NCBI GenBank assembly: GCA_028455995.1
Contig: JABELC010000001.1
Coordinates: 1,042,501 to 1,106,500, forward strand
Length of the DNA: 64,000 bases
Direction of reading: 5' to 3'
DNA from: Scleromitrula shiraiana
Lineage: Eukaryota; Ascomycota; Leotiomycetes; Helotiales; Sclerotiniaceae
The translations under genes and the position numbers were made by a program. The notes under the pieces are model-generated. The model ran no database searches. It was given only the letters and a program-made list of their open reading frames with translations, and was not told the origin of the DNA. Of this stretch, positions 37,168 to 49,297 are shown piece after piece (position 1 is the first letter of the stretch; every line of letters starts with the position of its first letter).

Positions 37168-39067
37168 ATGTCTGAAATTCAAAAACCTATCGAGGAGCAA
37201 CCTGTTGCAGCTCCAGCTCCAGCAACAGTTGAAACTCCAGTCGTTGAACCTGCTGTTGAGACAAAAACCGAGGAAGCACCCGCTGTCGCCACAGAGCCAT
37301 CTACCGAAACTCCAGCTGTTGAAGAACCAGCTGTAGAGGCAGCTACCGAAACTTCCGCCGCTCCAAAGGAAATTAAACCTGTTGACGAGGGGGTTCTTGG
37401 ATACAAGGGACCTGGTTTACTCAAGTAAGTTCGCATTTATCTCACAAATCATCGTCGATCTGCAAAATTTGTTGCGCGATTAGATCCCTAGAAACTCAAC
37501 CATCATTTACTCCATGGTGATACAGCAGCATCCACAACTAGGGGCGCTAGCACAAGTTCTAATCAGTTTTCATACCAAAAAGGTATCAGATGACCACTTT
37601 TTATTAACCTTTAATCTTTCTAGGAGCTTCATCTTCCAAAAGAAGTTTTTCTGGTTCGGTTCCGATGCTGTTGAACACAAGAGCCTCTCAAGCTACCTTC
37701 GTGGCGAGAAACCAGATGTCGCCAACCACAATGCCGCCTGGGCCTCCCACACTGGTAAAGGTCTCTTGTACTTCAGCAAGAAGGCTACTGATAAGGCCAG
37801 CCCTGCTGGTATCATCAACTTGGTAAGCTCGCATCATTAGAATTCGTACCTTATAAGACTTTCTAACATGATTCTCCAATAGTCTGAAGTTTCCGATATC
37901 ACAGAGGATGGAACTGTCGACTTCTTTTTCACCATCAGTGGGCACAAGCACACCTTCCAAGCTAGCAACTCTATCGACCGTGACAGCTGGGTCGCTGCAT
38001 TGAAGACCAAGGTCACCGAAGCTAAGGAGATCGCCGAATCAGTTACAGCCAGCGAAGAATACAAGAACTCACACGCAGCCTTGATTAAGCCTGCCGCTGG
38101 TGCAGTTACACCAAAGAAGGAGACTAAGGAAGAGAATAAAGAAGAGAAGGCCGAGGCCAAAGAAGACAAGAAGGAAGAAAAGGCTGAAGCTAAGGAGGAG
38201 AAGAAAGATGAGAAGGCTCGCAACAAGAGTCGATCAGCTTCTCGAAAGGGTGACAAGCGTACCTCCATCTTTGGTGCCATTTCAGGATTCGGTAAGAAGG
38301 AAGAGAAGACCGAATCACCAAAGGAGGAGGCCGTTGCTGCCCCATCTACTGAAGAGCCAGTCATTCCTGAAACTGCCCCTGTTGTTGACGCACCTGCTGC
38401 CACTGAAGCACCAGCAACCACCGAGGAAGTTGTCGCTCCAGTTCCAGCTACCGAAGAGCCAGTTGCCCCAGTCACACCAGCCGAGAAGCCAACCGAGAAG
38501 TCAACTGTTTCTAAGCGTAACAGTATCTTTGGGACCCTTCAATCCAGATTCTCCCACAAGAAGCCTGAGCCAGAGGCCGCTGCCCCAGCAGTTCCAGCAA
38601 AGGATGATGAGCCTGTCGCTGAGACTGCTCCTGTTATTCCAGCAGTAGAGTCCACGGAGCCATTGGCTGCCCCGGTCGAGACTGCCGCCCCTGTTGAGAC
38701 AACCGAGGCACCTGCTACTAATGACGAGACCAAGGCAGCTGAGACCCCTGCTGTTAAGACCGACAAACGCAAGAGCTCTCTTCCATGGTTGAGCAAGAAG
38801 GAGAAGTCTGCCACCAGCGATGAGGAGACCGAGAAGCCATTGTCCCCATTCGCCAAGCTTCGTGCTACCGTCAAGTCCAAGTCTTCCCCAAAGGCTGATA
38901 AGACTGCTGAGAAGCCAACTGAGCCAACTGCCGAGGAGAAGACTGAAGATAAGATTGCTGAAGAGACTCCAGCAGCTGAGGCCGCCCCAGCTGCAACTGA
39001 GCCAGTTGTTTCCGAGCCAATCACTGCTGCCCCTTCCAGCACCCCTCAAGTTTCTGCCACCGCATAA
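37168..39067 (+). CDS. PH-domain protein, Meu6-like, with long low-complexity tail
   Basis: Three exons (37168-37424, 37624-37822, 37883-39067), 546 residues, phases consistent. The first about 75 residues are Ala/Pro/Glu/Val-rich. A pleckstrin-homology-type domain follows at about 78-180: LLKSFIFQKKFFWFGS, then GKGLLYFSKKA, and it closes with FTISGHKHTFQASNSIDRDSWVAAL, where the Trp is the invariant one of the last PH helix. The rest is a Lys/Glu-rich then Pro/Ala/Glu-rich tail with repeated KRxSIFG and KRKSSLPW motifs (KRTSIFGAISGFGKKE, SKRNSIFGTLQSRFSHKK) that look like basic phosphorylation or membrane-binding sites. Homologues are annotated as meiotic expression up-regulated protein 6, and a role at the plasma membrane is plausible. 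Codon use is biased (Lys mostly AAG), suggesting strong expression. Confidence 0.85.
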
Positions 39068-39894
39068 ACGCACCCAAACCACTTAAGTTTCATCTCTTTG
39101 TAAAGTGATGAAGCAATTTTTCATTGTCGTCGGGAAACGGATCTCCTTGAAATACCCCCAAGATTGATTGATACCACTCTCATTTTGCAGTACTTTGTTC
39201 ATCGTTTGTCATGTCTTGGTCGCGCTGCGGTTGCATTTCTGCTGCGTATTGATACCCCTATACCCAGACTGTCTTTTCGCAATCTGCCACTAGGGCAACC
39301 ACTTCAACTTAATACTTAATACAAAGTCTCTTAACGTTTTTAATGAAATATTTTTGTCTTTAACTTCTTGCATCTGCATGTGAATGTGATTGATTATGTG
39401 AATATGTCAATAGTAATACTTGCCTTTGCCCAACTGGCCATGGATATGATATGATATGATCATTCATCTGTGTTCAAACCAACCATACCCGCCTTTAGCA
39501 ATTGACGACGAGTCTACGTCTAGAAATCAACGTGTTTCATCTACATGAATATCTCATTTCCACCTCACCCAAACATCCCAAATAATCGATACGAAATTGA
39601 TGGAGAAAGAAAAAAAAAAAAAGAAACCGACCCCTCAGGAAACGAGCTCGTTTTAAAGTAATGACTATAAATCCACTACAGTAGTTAGTCAAACTAGTTT
39701 ACTTATTAAGTTCCACACCCCAAGGTTAGTTTCTTCTGTTGTATTCTATGATGACGGTGTCTTTACGCATGTATGGAAAACTTTTTTTTTTTCTCATTTT
39801 CATGATAGTGGATTCTAGTTAGTGGGTAGTGTGCGGGATTTAGTAAGCCTTTTTTGTTTTGGGGGTGGGTTAATTGGGTTGGTGTTTTGATGGA

Positions 39895-39947
<53 letters not shown>

Positions 39948-40624
39948 CAAGTTGTTCAGAAGGACAGAGGGCATATACTGTATCATCATCCGTCCATCAA
40001 GTAGATGCTGGAATTGGAGTTTGAGTTTTGGTAGATATACTTCTGGCGCTTGATGGGGAGTCTGAATTTAGTTTTTATAGATAGATGATACACCGTATAT
40101 ATTGTATTATATAAATAACGGAATGATTAATGAATTCAGTTTTATACTATGAGGTTCAACCTTGAAATTAGTCCCATCTCCTATATTAATATTGTGTTAT
40201 AAATGTATGAATCAAGGATGGGTAAGGTAGGCTTCACTTAATACTGCTACAAAACATACATCTAATAAGGTATGGTATAAGGTAACAATTTCACACTGCC
40301 AGAGGAGACAAATTAAAAAAAAACAAACATATCAATTCTCTATAATACAAAGCAAATTGTTGCGAATTTTCAAGACCCATTTCCCTACCAGCAAAACATT
40401 AGGAAGAGATGTAATATTCATACCTCTGCCTCCAGCACGACACCCGTAAAATATCCATACGAGCCACAAGATATACAAGCTCAAAAAAATCAAAAAATCA
40501 TGAAGCCCACATTCAAACCCGTATAAGAAAGTCTTGAAACGAGGATTAAAGGTAGTAGGAAAAGATAATGAATGGCCCCATCAAAATGATTACCCGTGAA
40601 CGCCGGCGTCTAATCCCATATATT
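39068..40624. other. Convergent intergenic region
   Basis: Separates the 3' ends of the PH-domain gene and sin3. It holds a (TA)n(TG)n microsatellite at 39,899-39,947. No gene is recognised. Confidence 0.6.
39899..39947. repeat. (TA)n(TG)n microsatellite
   Basis: About 13 TA units are followed directly by about 11 TG units. Confidence 0.95.
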
Positions 40625-43600
40625 TCAATTTGACATTTCAATTTCGTGATCGACCGCGGAACCAGCTCCCCCTGGTAGTACACCATCTACAATCCATTTC
40701 TGGAATTCTTGGTTGATTTTGGAGACTACGCCATGATCAAGACCTCTCATCCAACGGTTGTTCATACCGAACTGCTCGTGAAATCTTTGGTTTCGAGATT
40801 CTTCAACTTTCTTAAGTCTTTGTCTAGCCGCTCCGTTTTCACCACCACCAAGTGTTTTGTCTGCGTATATGAAATACTCCGAGCCGGGATCTTTATATAT
40901 TATCTTGAAACTATTGACACAGATTCGAAGGGTTAAGTCTTCGTTCCATACAAGTGGCTTGCGCTGATTAGTTCCATCTTCAGAATCGGTATCCCCCGAA
41001 GGTAGATTACGTGTAAGCAGGCTCTTGCGAAGCAGTCGACGAGGAACCCCTTCAGTAGGTTCAATGCGAACATACGAAGACGTGTAATATTGCCAGCGCT
41101 CCTTACGTTCCATTATATCAAGATCGAAGGTTGTTTCGTCTCTATGAACCCATTGCGAGGTGGCTTCATTCTTCTTGGGGTACTAAAAAGATTGTTAGTA
41201 AAGAATCAATAAACCAATAAAGAATACATACCCATCTGATCAAAAAGAGCTCTCCGTCCTTGATATATTTGTCTGCTTGCTTCCGTAAATTAATTTCAAC
41301 ATTGAAGGAAGTTTCTTTCGATTCTCGATTTCGAATGAATTGGTCGATAAGATCAGGGGTCTTTTCCTTGTTGTCGGGGGATGAGCAGATAGAACCGAGA
41401 CGGCAAAGAGTTTTAAGTAAGTCAGTGACGGTGTAAATCTTCCAACCTGTCTGCAAATAATAATGTCGAAGAAAATCTTGGTACTTCGCTTCCTCTAGCT
41501 CGCCTTTAATAAACTCCTCGACAAGATCCAAGACCCGTGTATAATAACTTTCGTTTTCATCGAAACCGATGAAGTGTTCACTCTTTTCACTTAGGAGACC
41601 GATCTGTTTTGCTGGTTTGGTACTTCTTGCACGTTCCACTTCTGCTCTGGCAGCTCCTTCGGCATCTTTGATATCCTTAAAACGCTGATAAAGTGTTTGA
41701 AAAATGCTGAAGAATACGAATATGGTTTGATTGCAGTAGAGGTTATACCAATCGCGCGGGAATGGTTGATCGGCTTTCATTTCCAAATCATCGGAGTCGA
41801 GTGGCTGTGTTCCCTGAACAGCGACTGCACTTGGCACAGCAGCCCAGCGTTCATTCGTAACTTCTGTAATGGCTCTATCCTCTGTAACTTCGGTGACTTC
41901 GTCATCCATATTTGAATCAACATCCGGTGTTGACTCCTTGCTACCAGTAGCGCTGTCATCCCTTTGTCCGCGAGATCTAGTGCCATTTCTACCTTTGTCA
42001 AGTACACCCCGTCGTAGATCTGCCTTCTTCCCATTAGCAGGTCGTCGACCGCGACCGTTAGAGAGTTCCGCCGGTGCAACATCTTCGTATTCATCATCAG
42101 GAGTACCGCGATCAATGCCGGCAGTATGACGTGCAATGAATTCCTCTGGGAGGTCGAAAAACGAAGAGATGAACTTTTCGAAGAACTCTGAGATACGACG
42201 GCGCTCGGAGCTACTATGTTGGTTTGCATTACTGGCGTAAACTACCATGATATGTAGCACATGGCCAATGACCTCTTGATCGGCAAATTGGTAAGAATAT
42301 TGATACTTTGGCGTTGGTCCTTTAGAACCCCGAAGTCGTCTTTGTTCTTCGTGCTTAGTCTTAATAGAATCGACTAGATGCTTTGCAGCAAAATTCTTTT
42401 TGTCGGCTTGTTTGACATGAATGCCCATATGATCGAGACTTTTCAAATACATAGCACCACCCTGTGCACCCCAGACAGGATTCCATTCACGCTGAATATT
42501 AAGTTAGCTCAGTGGTTTTGCGAGGGGTAGTACAACTTACCCTGGTAAACGTCCATTCCTCATCCTTTTGCTTAAGACGTGCCAGAATGACGGGCAAAAC
42601 TGCACAAGGATCTTTGAACAAGTCAGCAACTACCTGTGGGCCTTTCTCAGGACCATAGATTTTCTTTAACACCCGTTTATATATAGCTTGACTTTGGCCA
42701 CCAAGGCCCACAGGCATTCGAAAATGCTCACGATCCATTGGCTCCAAGGAGACGATTTGTTGAGCGATAGGCTCAAGGAGCTGGATGACCTTAGCGTTAC
42801 ATTCGATGTTGAAATCGTAGTCGTGACGCTCTTCTTCAATACGGTGCAACCCTTCTTCGAAAGTATTTTTGCGATGGGCAACAAAACCAGAATCTTCCGA
42901 AGCCCAGGTAGGATGAGAAGCCCAATCGTCATTGAGCACACTATGGCACATTTCATCTCGACCACTGCACGGCTTTAAGCGTTCCTGCCATCGAGTTCCA
43001 ATGTTAGCGATTGCATCTCTTTTTGCATTAATCATTCTTTCTGTGCTTGTAACCAATTTTGAGGCCTTGCCTCTTTTGCTCAACCGCTCAGCTGTAGCTC
43101 CGTCTGCGAATTCTTGCCACTTTCTTTTTAAGCATTTCATATGATCCGGATCAACATAGTTTTGAGAAAGATGGGAATGTGGAGACACTTGATCTATACA
43201 TGTGCCTGGATTCTTCCAGTAAAGAAGATCGCTAGTCTTCCAAATTACTCTCTGCTTCTGTCTGGGTGCTAATTGGAAAGACATTGCCAAAATTTGAGTC
43301 TTGAAATGGCGCAGAAACGAACGAGAAGCCAAAGAGTAATGAAACACTTGAAAACGGTCATAGACCAAGGTTGTGAGATCAAAACCATTTTTTCAGCAGC
43401 CATTTACGTTCAGTTTTGGACCAATGAATCTCGTGCCACAATGTTCACTTTCACCACCACAACGATAAGGAAAAACTAATCTCAACCGTAGGAAAAAATG
43501 AAGACTGACCCTTTTTGGCAATAATCGGTAGCTTGGTCCGAGACCTCGACAATTACTCAACGCAACTCTTCCAGTAGGAGCTTTTGGTTTATTGTCAATA

Positions 43601-45984
43601 ACTTCATCCCGACCCTCATAGTTGACGAAATCCTTGAACCAACTCATAAGATCTGCACTTCCGCCGATAAAATTGCTGACTTTGTGTACCAACACATTTC
43701 GGTCGATCAAGTCCTGTGAGAATAGGTTACATAGCTTCAGGAACTCATTCATGGTAGATTTGTTCCCGATGTACTTCTTTACACGATCGAAGAAAGCTAA
43801 TTCTTCTGGACTCGCAGCTGAAGTTGATGTGGGAGGGAGTGGTTCGGGAACAATTGGTGTCAGAGTTGGAGATACCACGGCAGCATCAGCAGCCAACGGC
43901 TTACTGTTATGTAGAGTTTTCGGTCGCTATAAAATTAGGCTATCTTAGTAAACGTATCTTAAAGAATTGAAGCTTAGAAAATCAAAACAATCGATCATGT
44001 ATCCCAATCTTAGGATTTGGCCTACCTTATTAGGCTGAGACTGTCCAGTACTACGAGCAGGATTCTCGCCCGAGTTGTTCACTTGAGCTCCAGCTCCCTG
44101 GTTTGATGGACCTCCTTTCCGCTTCTTGTCTTGTTTACTCGTGCTTGCTGGCGGGATGGGAAAATTTCCCATGATAGGCATCTTGGTCTCACCGGGAGCT
44201 CCTCTGTTAGCGGGCTGAGAACTTTGCGCAGTTTCTGGCATCGAAGTAGCCTCCTCAGCAGCTTTGGCAGCAGCTTTGGCATGCGCGGCAGATTCGGGTA
44301 AGAATTGTTTGAAGTCTTCGAGAAGATCAGGAGCGGTGCCGAACAAAGTTGTGACTTGACTGTAAACGTCCTGAATAGGTTTTGATTCTCGCTGGTATGT
44401 CTGAAGGATCTCAAGAAATTGTTTGTAAATTTCGGGACGATCTTGAAAACGATTCTAAAAGAAATTGAATATAAGTAAGTAGAAAAAAACCGAGTGAATA
44501 GCTTCAATCTCACCTTGATCTTGTTCACGTAGCTGATTGCATGGTTGAATTCCACTGGCCCACGCTTTTCCATGCCAGGTTGCGCTCCTGCCCCATTCAT
44601 ATTTCCGGAACCACCACCCGGTGTTGGTGTTGGTGTGTTTCTAGGAGGTTGTCCTAAAGTCGCGCTGACAGCATTCGTCAATTGAGATACACCCCTTTGC
44701 TGTTGTTGGTGAGCAGCAGCTGCCGCAGCAGCAGCAGTTTGTGCATCGTATGCAAGCTGTGCTTGATTATGACCATAAGCAGAACCAGCATTTTGATTGG
44801 GTGGGCTGAAGACAGTTGGAGCTTCTGGACTCTCAATGCCATGTTGAGGCTGCTGCTGCCATGTCCCTATCCTTTGAGGGTTGTAGAAGGTGCTACCAGA
44901 ACCGTGTCCAACAACAGTATCAGGAAGTGCACGGCCAGTACCTGTGATCGACTGAACCGTCGTTCCCATTGGAGTTGTTACTCGGATGGTGTTTGGGTCG
45001 TTGCCTGCACCGCATTCGATTCTATAACCAGGAGGAAGAAATGTATTGAAGCCTTGGATTAGGTTTGGATGACCTGCAAACAATTCGGAAACTCGATTAA
45101 TGACACCAGGGGTATCAATACTGAAAATTATTAGCAATGAGGTTTCTACTATGTGCCAGAGATTGAAAGGATTTAACTTACGCTTGACTCTTAAAATCTT
45201 TCATGATGTCAAGGAATCGATTGTAGACATCAGGTTGATCAGCAAATTGAACTTTGACTTGATCAAGGTAGCTGAGAGCATCCTATAGGAAATTAGATTA
45301 GTTTGTGATTTTTATAAATGTGAGTGACTAATTCACAAAAAGTCAACAGTAAAAAAGACAAAAAAAAAGACAAACAAGGATACTTACATTGAGGATTGGC
45401 TGCTGCCCACCTTGCGTAAGGGCTGCATTGCCAGACATTTGATGATTTGGGGTAATGGGTCCTCCGAACGGTATTAATCTTGCAGCTGCCGCATCTTGCT
45501 GTTGCTGCTGCTGTTGCTGCTGCAGCTGTCCACCGAAGCCGACACCCGGAACACCAGGTGGAGCACCGTGGTTTAGTATAGTTGTATTGAACATATGCGG
45601 TTGTTGCTGTTGAGCGGAATTTTGAGCATGATGCTGTAAAGTGCGCGCTGCTTCATTGTGAAGGGGACCACCGAATGCATTTCCCGGACCACTAGGAGCT
45701 CCCAGAGGTGTGCCATGAGTCGCAAGAATGCCTCCAGGACTATGCATAGCCGTAGTGGTTCGGTTTGCTACAGGCTGATGCAAAGGAATACTGCCAGTAT
45801 TGCTTTGATGAGGTGGTGGTGGTTGATATTGATCTCTGTGCTGTCGCTCTCTTTCTTGTCGCTCAATATCGCGCTCACGTTGCGCCACCATCTCCTCCTG
45901 CTGTTGTTGTATCGTACGTTGTCTGTGTTCTTCCATCTCACGATCTCGATCGAAGGCCGAGGGACCGTGTGATTGATTGTTCAT
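40625..45984 (-). CDS. SIN3: Sin3 transcriptional corepressor, scaffold of the Rpd3 histone deacetylase complex
   Basis: Eight exons on the minus strand: 45984-45388, 45282-45182, 45120-44514, 44454-44026, 43926-43510, 42984-42541, 42491-41232 and 41182-40625; about 1,470 residues, all phases consistent. The N-terminus is Gln/Pro-rich. Three paired amphipathic helix domains follow: PAH1 at about 200-268 (YLDQVKVQFADQPDVYNRFL...GFNTFLPPGY), PAH2 at about 424-490 (NRFQDRPEIYKQFLEIL...FKQFLPESA) and PAH3 at about 620-685. The HDAC-interaction domain spans the fifth and sixth exons (LSNCRGLGPSYRLLPKR, NDDWASHPTWASEDSGF) and is followed by the Sin3 C-terminal domain. Sin3 bridges DNA-bound repressors to Rpd3 in the nucleus. 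The intron between the fifth and sixth exons is unusual: 525 nt, frame-preserving, one stop. Confidence 0.95.
42985..43509 (-). other. 525-nt nearly open intron inside sin3
   Basis: Donor GTCAGT at 43,509 and acceptor CAG at 42,987-42,985. The intron is a multiple of three long, and read in the frame of the flanking exons it has a single stop (TGA at about 43,395-43,393), leaving 128 open codons joined to the next exon. Removing it restores the family-typical join of PKR to ERLKPCSGRDEM. All other introns in the gene are 49-105 nt. Confidence 0.7.
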
Positions 45985-46932
45985 AACGACGATTCTGATA
46001 GTTAATTTGTAGATAAGGCTATATTAACTATTCTTTGAAACCATCAGTCATTTAGCTCGAGATTGTAGAACGTAAGAGGCTGAGGATTGAAGTCGATCAA
46101 GAGAGGTGCAGGCTTTATGATTTGAACTGACGTTTCTTGGAATACGCGCAAGGCTTTATGCTCCTGCGCAATGGAGTAATATGCCCTGAGGTAGTTACAT
46201 AGAAGTGAATTTAGAGCCTTAGTCACGCACGTAATGAGGAGTACACCGAAATCGCAAAGATTGCCGGAATTCTGTGCTGTGTGAAGCTCGAAAAGTGTTG
46301 GAAATGGAAGTGAATGATGGATAGTTCGTGTGAGAATTTCCGAATGATCGCAATGTAGATTTCCCCTAGTGTGTGGACCGGTATATCGGCAAATTTGGCA
46401 CAAGGCTGTCAGACAAGGCTACAGAAATAATAACCCATCAACAATGGATTCATCATATATGATATGATTTGACATGACAACCAAATCATGAACACGATTC
46501 TATTCTGAATGCTTGTCCTAATTATAGGTATCGAAGCATCCTTTGAACTAGTTCTTTCCGAATATCTATTCGAAATACAAACATTGAAATCAAATAGTAT
46601 ATATATCAACTGAGCAGACATTCAATATTTTAATACCTTGCAAGACAATTGTAAATATAATGCAGCTTTCTTTTAGGGATCTATTATTTATTTCCATTAT
46701 AGATTGGGGCTAGGAAGTAGGTAGATAAGAAGCATATTGAAGTAGTGGTATTTTCACTGTTAATCCATCACCTGGATATGCACATATATCATGTATATAT
46801 CGTTTCCCGAATGGTATTCACAAAAGTAGTCCCAGAGTCCTATCCATATACACCCCATTTGATTCCTAGATCACTATGTCATGGCCCAACACCGATTCCG
46901 ACAGCACTCAACGCCAAAGCTAAATCCCCATC
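45985..46932. other. Upstream region of sin3
   Basis: No gene is recognised. Frames at 46,044 and 46,409 (minus) do not resemble proteins. It lies between the sin3 start and the 3' end of the FAS1 gene, and should contain the sin3 promoter. Confidence 0.5.
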
Positions 46933-47583
46933 TTATGCATAATTCCTTACTTGTTTCAATACCCAAACCTGTCCATTGTGAACATCGCTGGGACCACTGG
47001 ATACTTCAATATCTCCCGGTTGCAGCTAAAACAGTCAGTAGATTCTGAATAATATTTGGTTTAAAAAGCCTACCAACTTCACGCCATCTTTATTCTCCCA
47101 CCAGACTTCATCCCCGGCTAGAGTTTTCACCCTCTGACCTTCTTTCCAAGGACTTGTAGGGACGATATGTGCTTCGACGAATCTTCGCAGATTCTTGTGT
47201 GCTCTTTCTTCCCCATCTTGGCCCTCATAAGCATTCGCTCCAAGGCTATCGTAGTCTGCTGGGTCCTCCCATGGTTTTCGTGGTAGTGCCGTTATCGCAG
47301 AGTTGACAGGCGCAAGAATCGTAGTATTTTGCCTGCTATCCCCGACCCTTTCACTTATTGACGCGATATCTCTTGTGAATCCTGCAAAGATATTGATACT
47401 CCGATCCTTCCCTAAAACATCCGATAAAATAATGGTATCACCACCGCCAAGAGGATATGATATAGGCTCAGAACTTGAAGGCATTGTCGAGGGATTATTT
47501 ATTAGAGGACTTTGAAATTGTTTACCATAAACAGTGAGAGCGATATGTGCCGTCAGATAAAGTATTGTAGATGCGCATTTCAT
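46933..47583 (-). CDS. Secreted fasciclin (FAS1) domain protein
   Basis: Two exons on the minus strand, 47583-47074 and 47025-46933, 200 residues; the join is in phase, K-L followed by LQPGDIEV. A signal peptide of about 20 residues (hydrophobic core ILYLTAHIALTVYG) precedes one FAS1-type domain with the two typical blocks: NTTILAPVNSAITALPRKPW (the T.FAPT.-like H1 box) and LRRFVEAHIVP (the H2-like box). The domain ends VHNGQVWVLKQV, matching the I...NGVVH.I.. closing strand. Such single-domain proteins of fungi are vacuolar or cell-surface adhesion proteins of unknown precise role. It is divergent from the fumarate reductase gene, with a 1.7-kb gap. Confidence 0.82.
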
Positions 47584-48016
47584 AGTGTTAATTTGTTTGC
47601 TGTAGCTTTTGAGGAGTTTGTTTGAGCAAGAATCTTGATAACGACTGATAGAAATGCATGATGACGAACGATTACCTAATACGAGTCTTGGGATTTAAGG
47701 TGCTAATCAATACATTTTTCAAAATTTTGTTCAAAATATAGACATTTGAATTAAATGATTTTTAGATCAATATTTTATGAATGCGTATATGAACTATTAT
47801 ATATTTGAATATTGCTTAAATCCGATTTGACTTTTGATTGTTTTTGCAAAACACAGATAGATATAGATAGATAGATTGATAGTTTGATATCAAATGAATG
47901 TGATTGTACGTGAGCCAAATTTCAGAATCTGAGTAATATCGGGTCAGGCCACCTGACTCGAAGCTAGTTCTAGAATTTAAAAGGGCACTTGACGAAACCT
48001 TTTAAGTTGTTATAAA

Positions 48017-48200
48017 GAAGTTAAACGTTATAATCCTTTCAATGTTTAATTGAGAATTAAACATCAAAATTTGGTCAAGATCTAAAAGGGGGTTGAACAT
48101 TATAATCTTTTCAATGTCTAACTGAGGGTCGAACATCGAAATCTCTTAAATATTTAAAAAGAAGTTGAACATTGATATCAAGTCATTTATTGAAAAGAGG
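48017..48200. repeat. 72-bp imperfect tandem repeat, about 2.5 copies
   Basis: The phrase TTGAACATTATAATC-TTTTCAATGT and its relatives recur exactly 72 bases apart (anchored at 48,021, 48,093 and 48,165). Copies 1 and 2 are alike over their first 52 bases and differ mainly by transitions, as mild RIP would produce. The third copy decays after about 25 bases. Confidence 0.75.
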
Positions 48201-48810
48201 CTGTACATTGAATTTTAGTCTCCATTGCTCCGAGTCACCACACCCAGTTGTCCCGACACGATTCAAATATCGAAACACATTTCCCATTTGTTACATGTCC
48301 CGATGACTAATAATAACTCTTGATCTTCAAGAATTGTTCTCTGAGTCTCTAATAATCTTTTTTGGGAGTTAAAAGTTGGCCCTTAAGAAGTCGAATTTCA
48401 AAGTATTGTCCTTTGAAAAGTTGTGCTCTGAGGGGAAATGACTACCGGGAGACTTGACTCTGACTCTGTGTGCCGCTGGGGAATTCCTCCGAGACAACAG
48501 CTTGCTCCCGATTATTCTTCACATGCCAACAACTCGTCCATTTTTTGTCCCCCCCCTGAGATAAAACAAGAAAAAAAAATCATCTGACATAAAGTTCATC
48601 ACCAATAATAATAAATCTAGAGTAAACGTTCAGTTGTTGTAAGTTGTGGGGCTTACTAAGGCTTATTATTACTGGCACCGGCTTTCACATGCTTTGAGGG
48701 AATATTCCTTTCTCTTCCTTTCAACACTGACTCGTGATAATCAATTAATGCGGTAAACATACCAGTAATAGAGTCTGAACGTATTTGCCTTCAAACATTA
48801 GAATTATTAG

Positions 48811-48852
48811 AATGAGTATGAGTATGAGTATGAGTATGAGTATGAGTATGAA
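48811..48852. repeat. (ATGAGT)n hexanucleotide repeat
   Basis: About six tandem ATGAGT units, then degenerate ATGAATAT units. Confidence 0.9.
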
Positions 48853-49297
48853 TATACATATGAATATGAATTCATCTATGCCATTGCTTTACGATAACAC
48901 TGTTTTCAATTTCGAATTGAGGTTACTGATAAATAAACCCGAGGTCATTGATCCCCCATATTTTATTTTTCAAAAAGTTGTCCATTGTGGGTTTTCCAAC
49001 CCAAAAGCCCCCAGAATTTCCCCAAACGCAATCTTCAAATGTTTGAGCTAGTGTCCGGTATTTAGCCAATGAAAATCATATGTTTTTTGATTAACAAATA
49101 CAATTTTGAGCTAAGATGCCGCTAAAGATGCCGAGGTCCATTCCAGTGTGGAGGCGGGTATAGTTAGTGACATCTTACATTTACATTTAACAAACCAACC
49201 TCCAACTATCAACCTTTCAACTTTTCATCTTCTTTTTTGATCCTATAACTTTTCTCAATACTTCGCACATCGATACTCCTTAATATTCTCAATCAAA

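Larger units (their letters stand above)
47584..49297. other. Divergent intergenic region with a 72-bp tandem repeat
   Basis: No gene is recognised. It contains the 72-bp repeat at 48,017-48,200, an ATGAGT repeat (48,811-48,852) and a leader rich in CT near 49,190-49,290 that precedes the fumarate reductase start. Confidence 0.55.

Noticed and set aside
38501..39082. Long minus-strand frames opposite the PH-domain gene
   Set aside because: Mirror frames caused by the repetitive Ala/Pro/Glu codons of the real gene.
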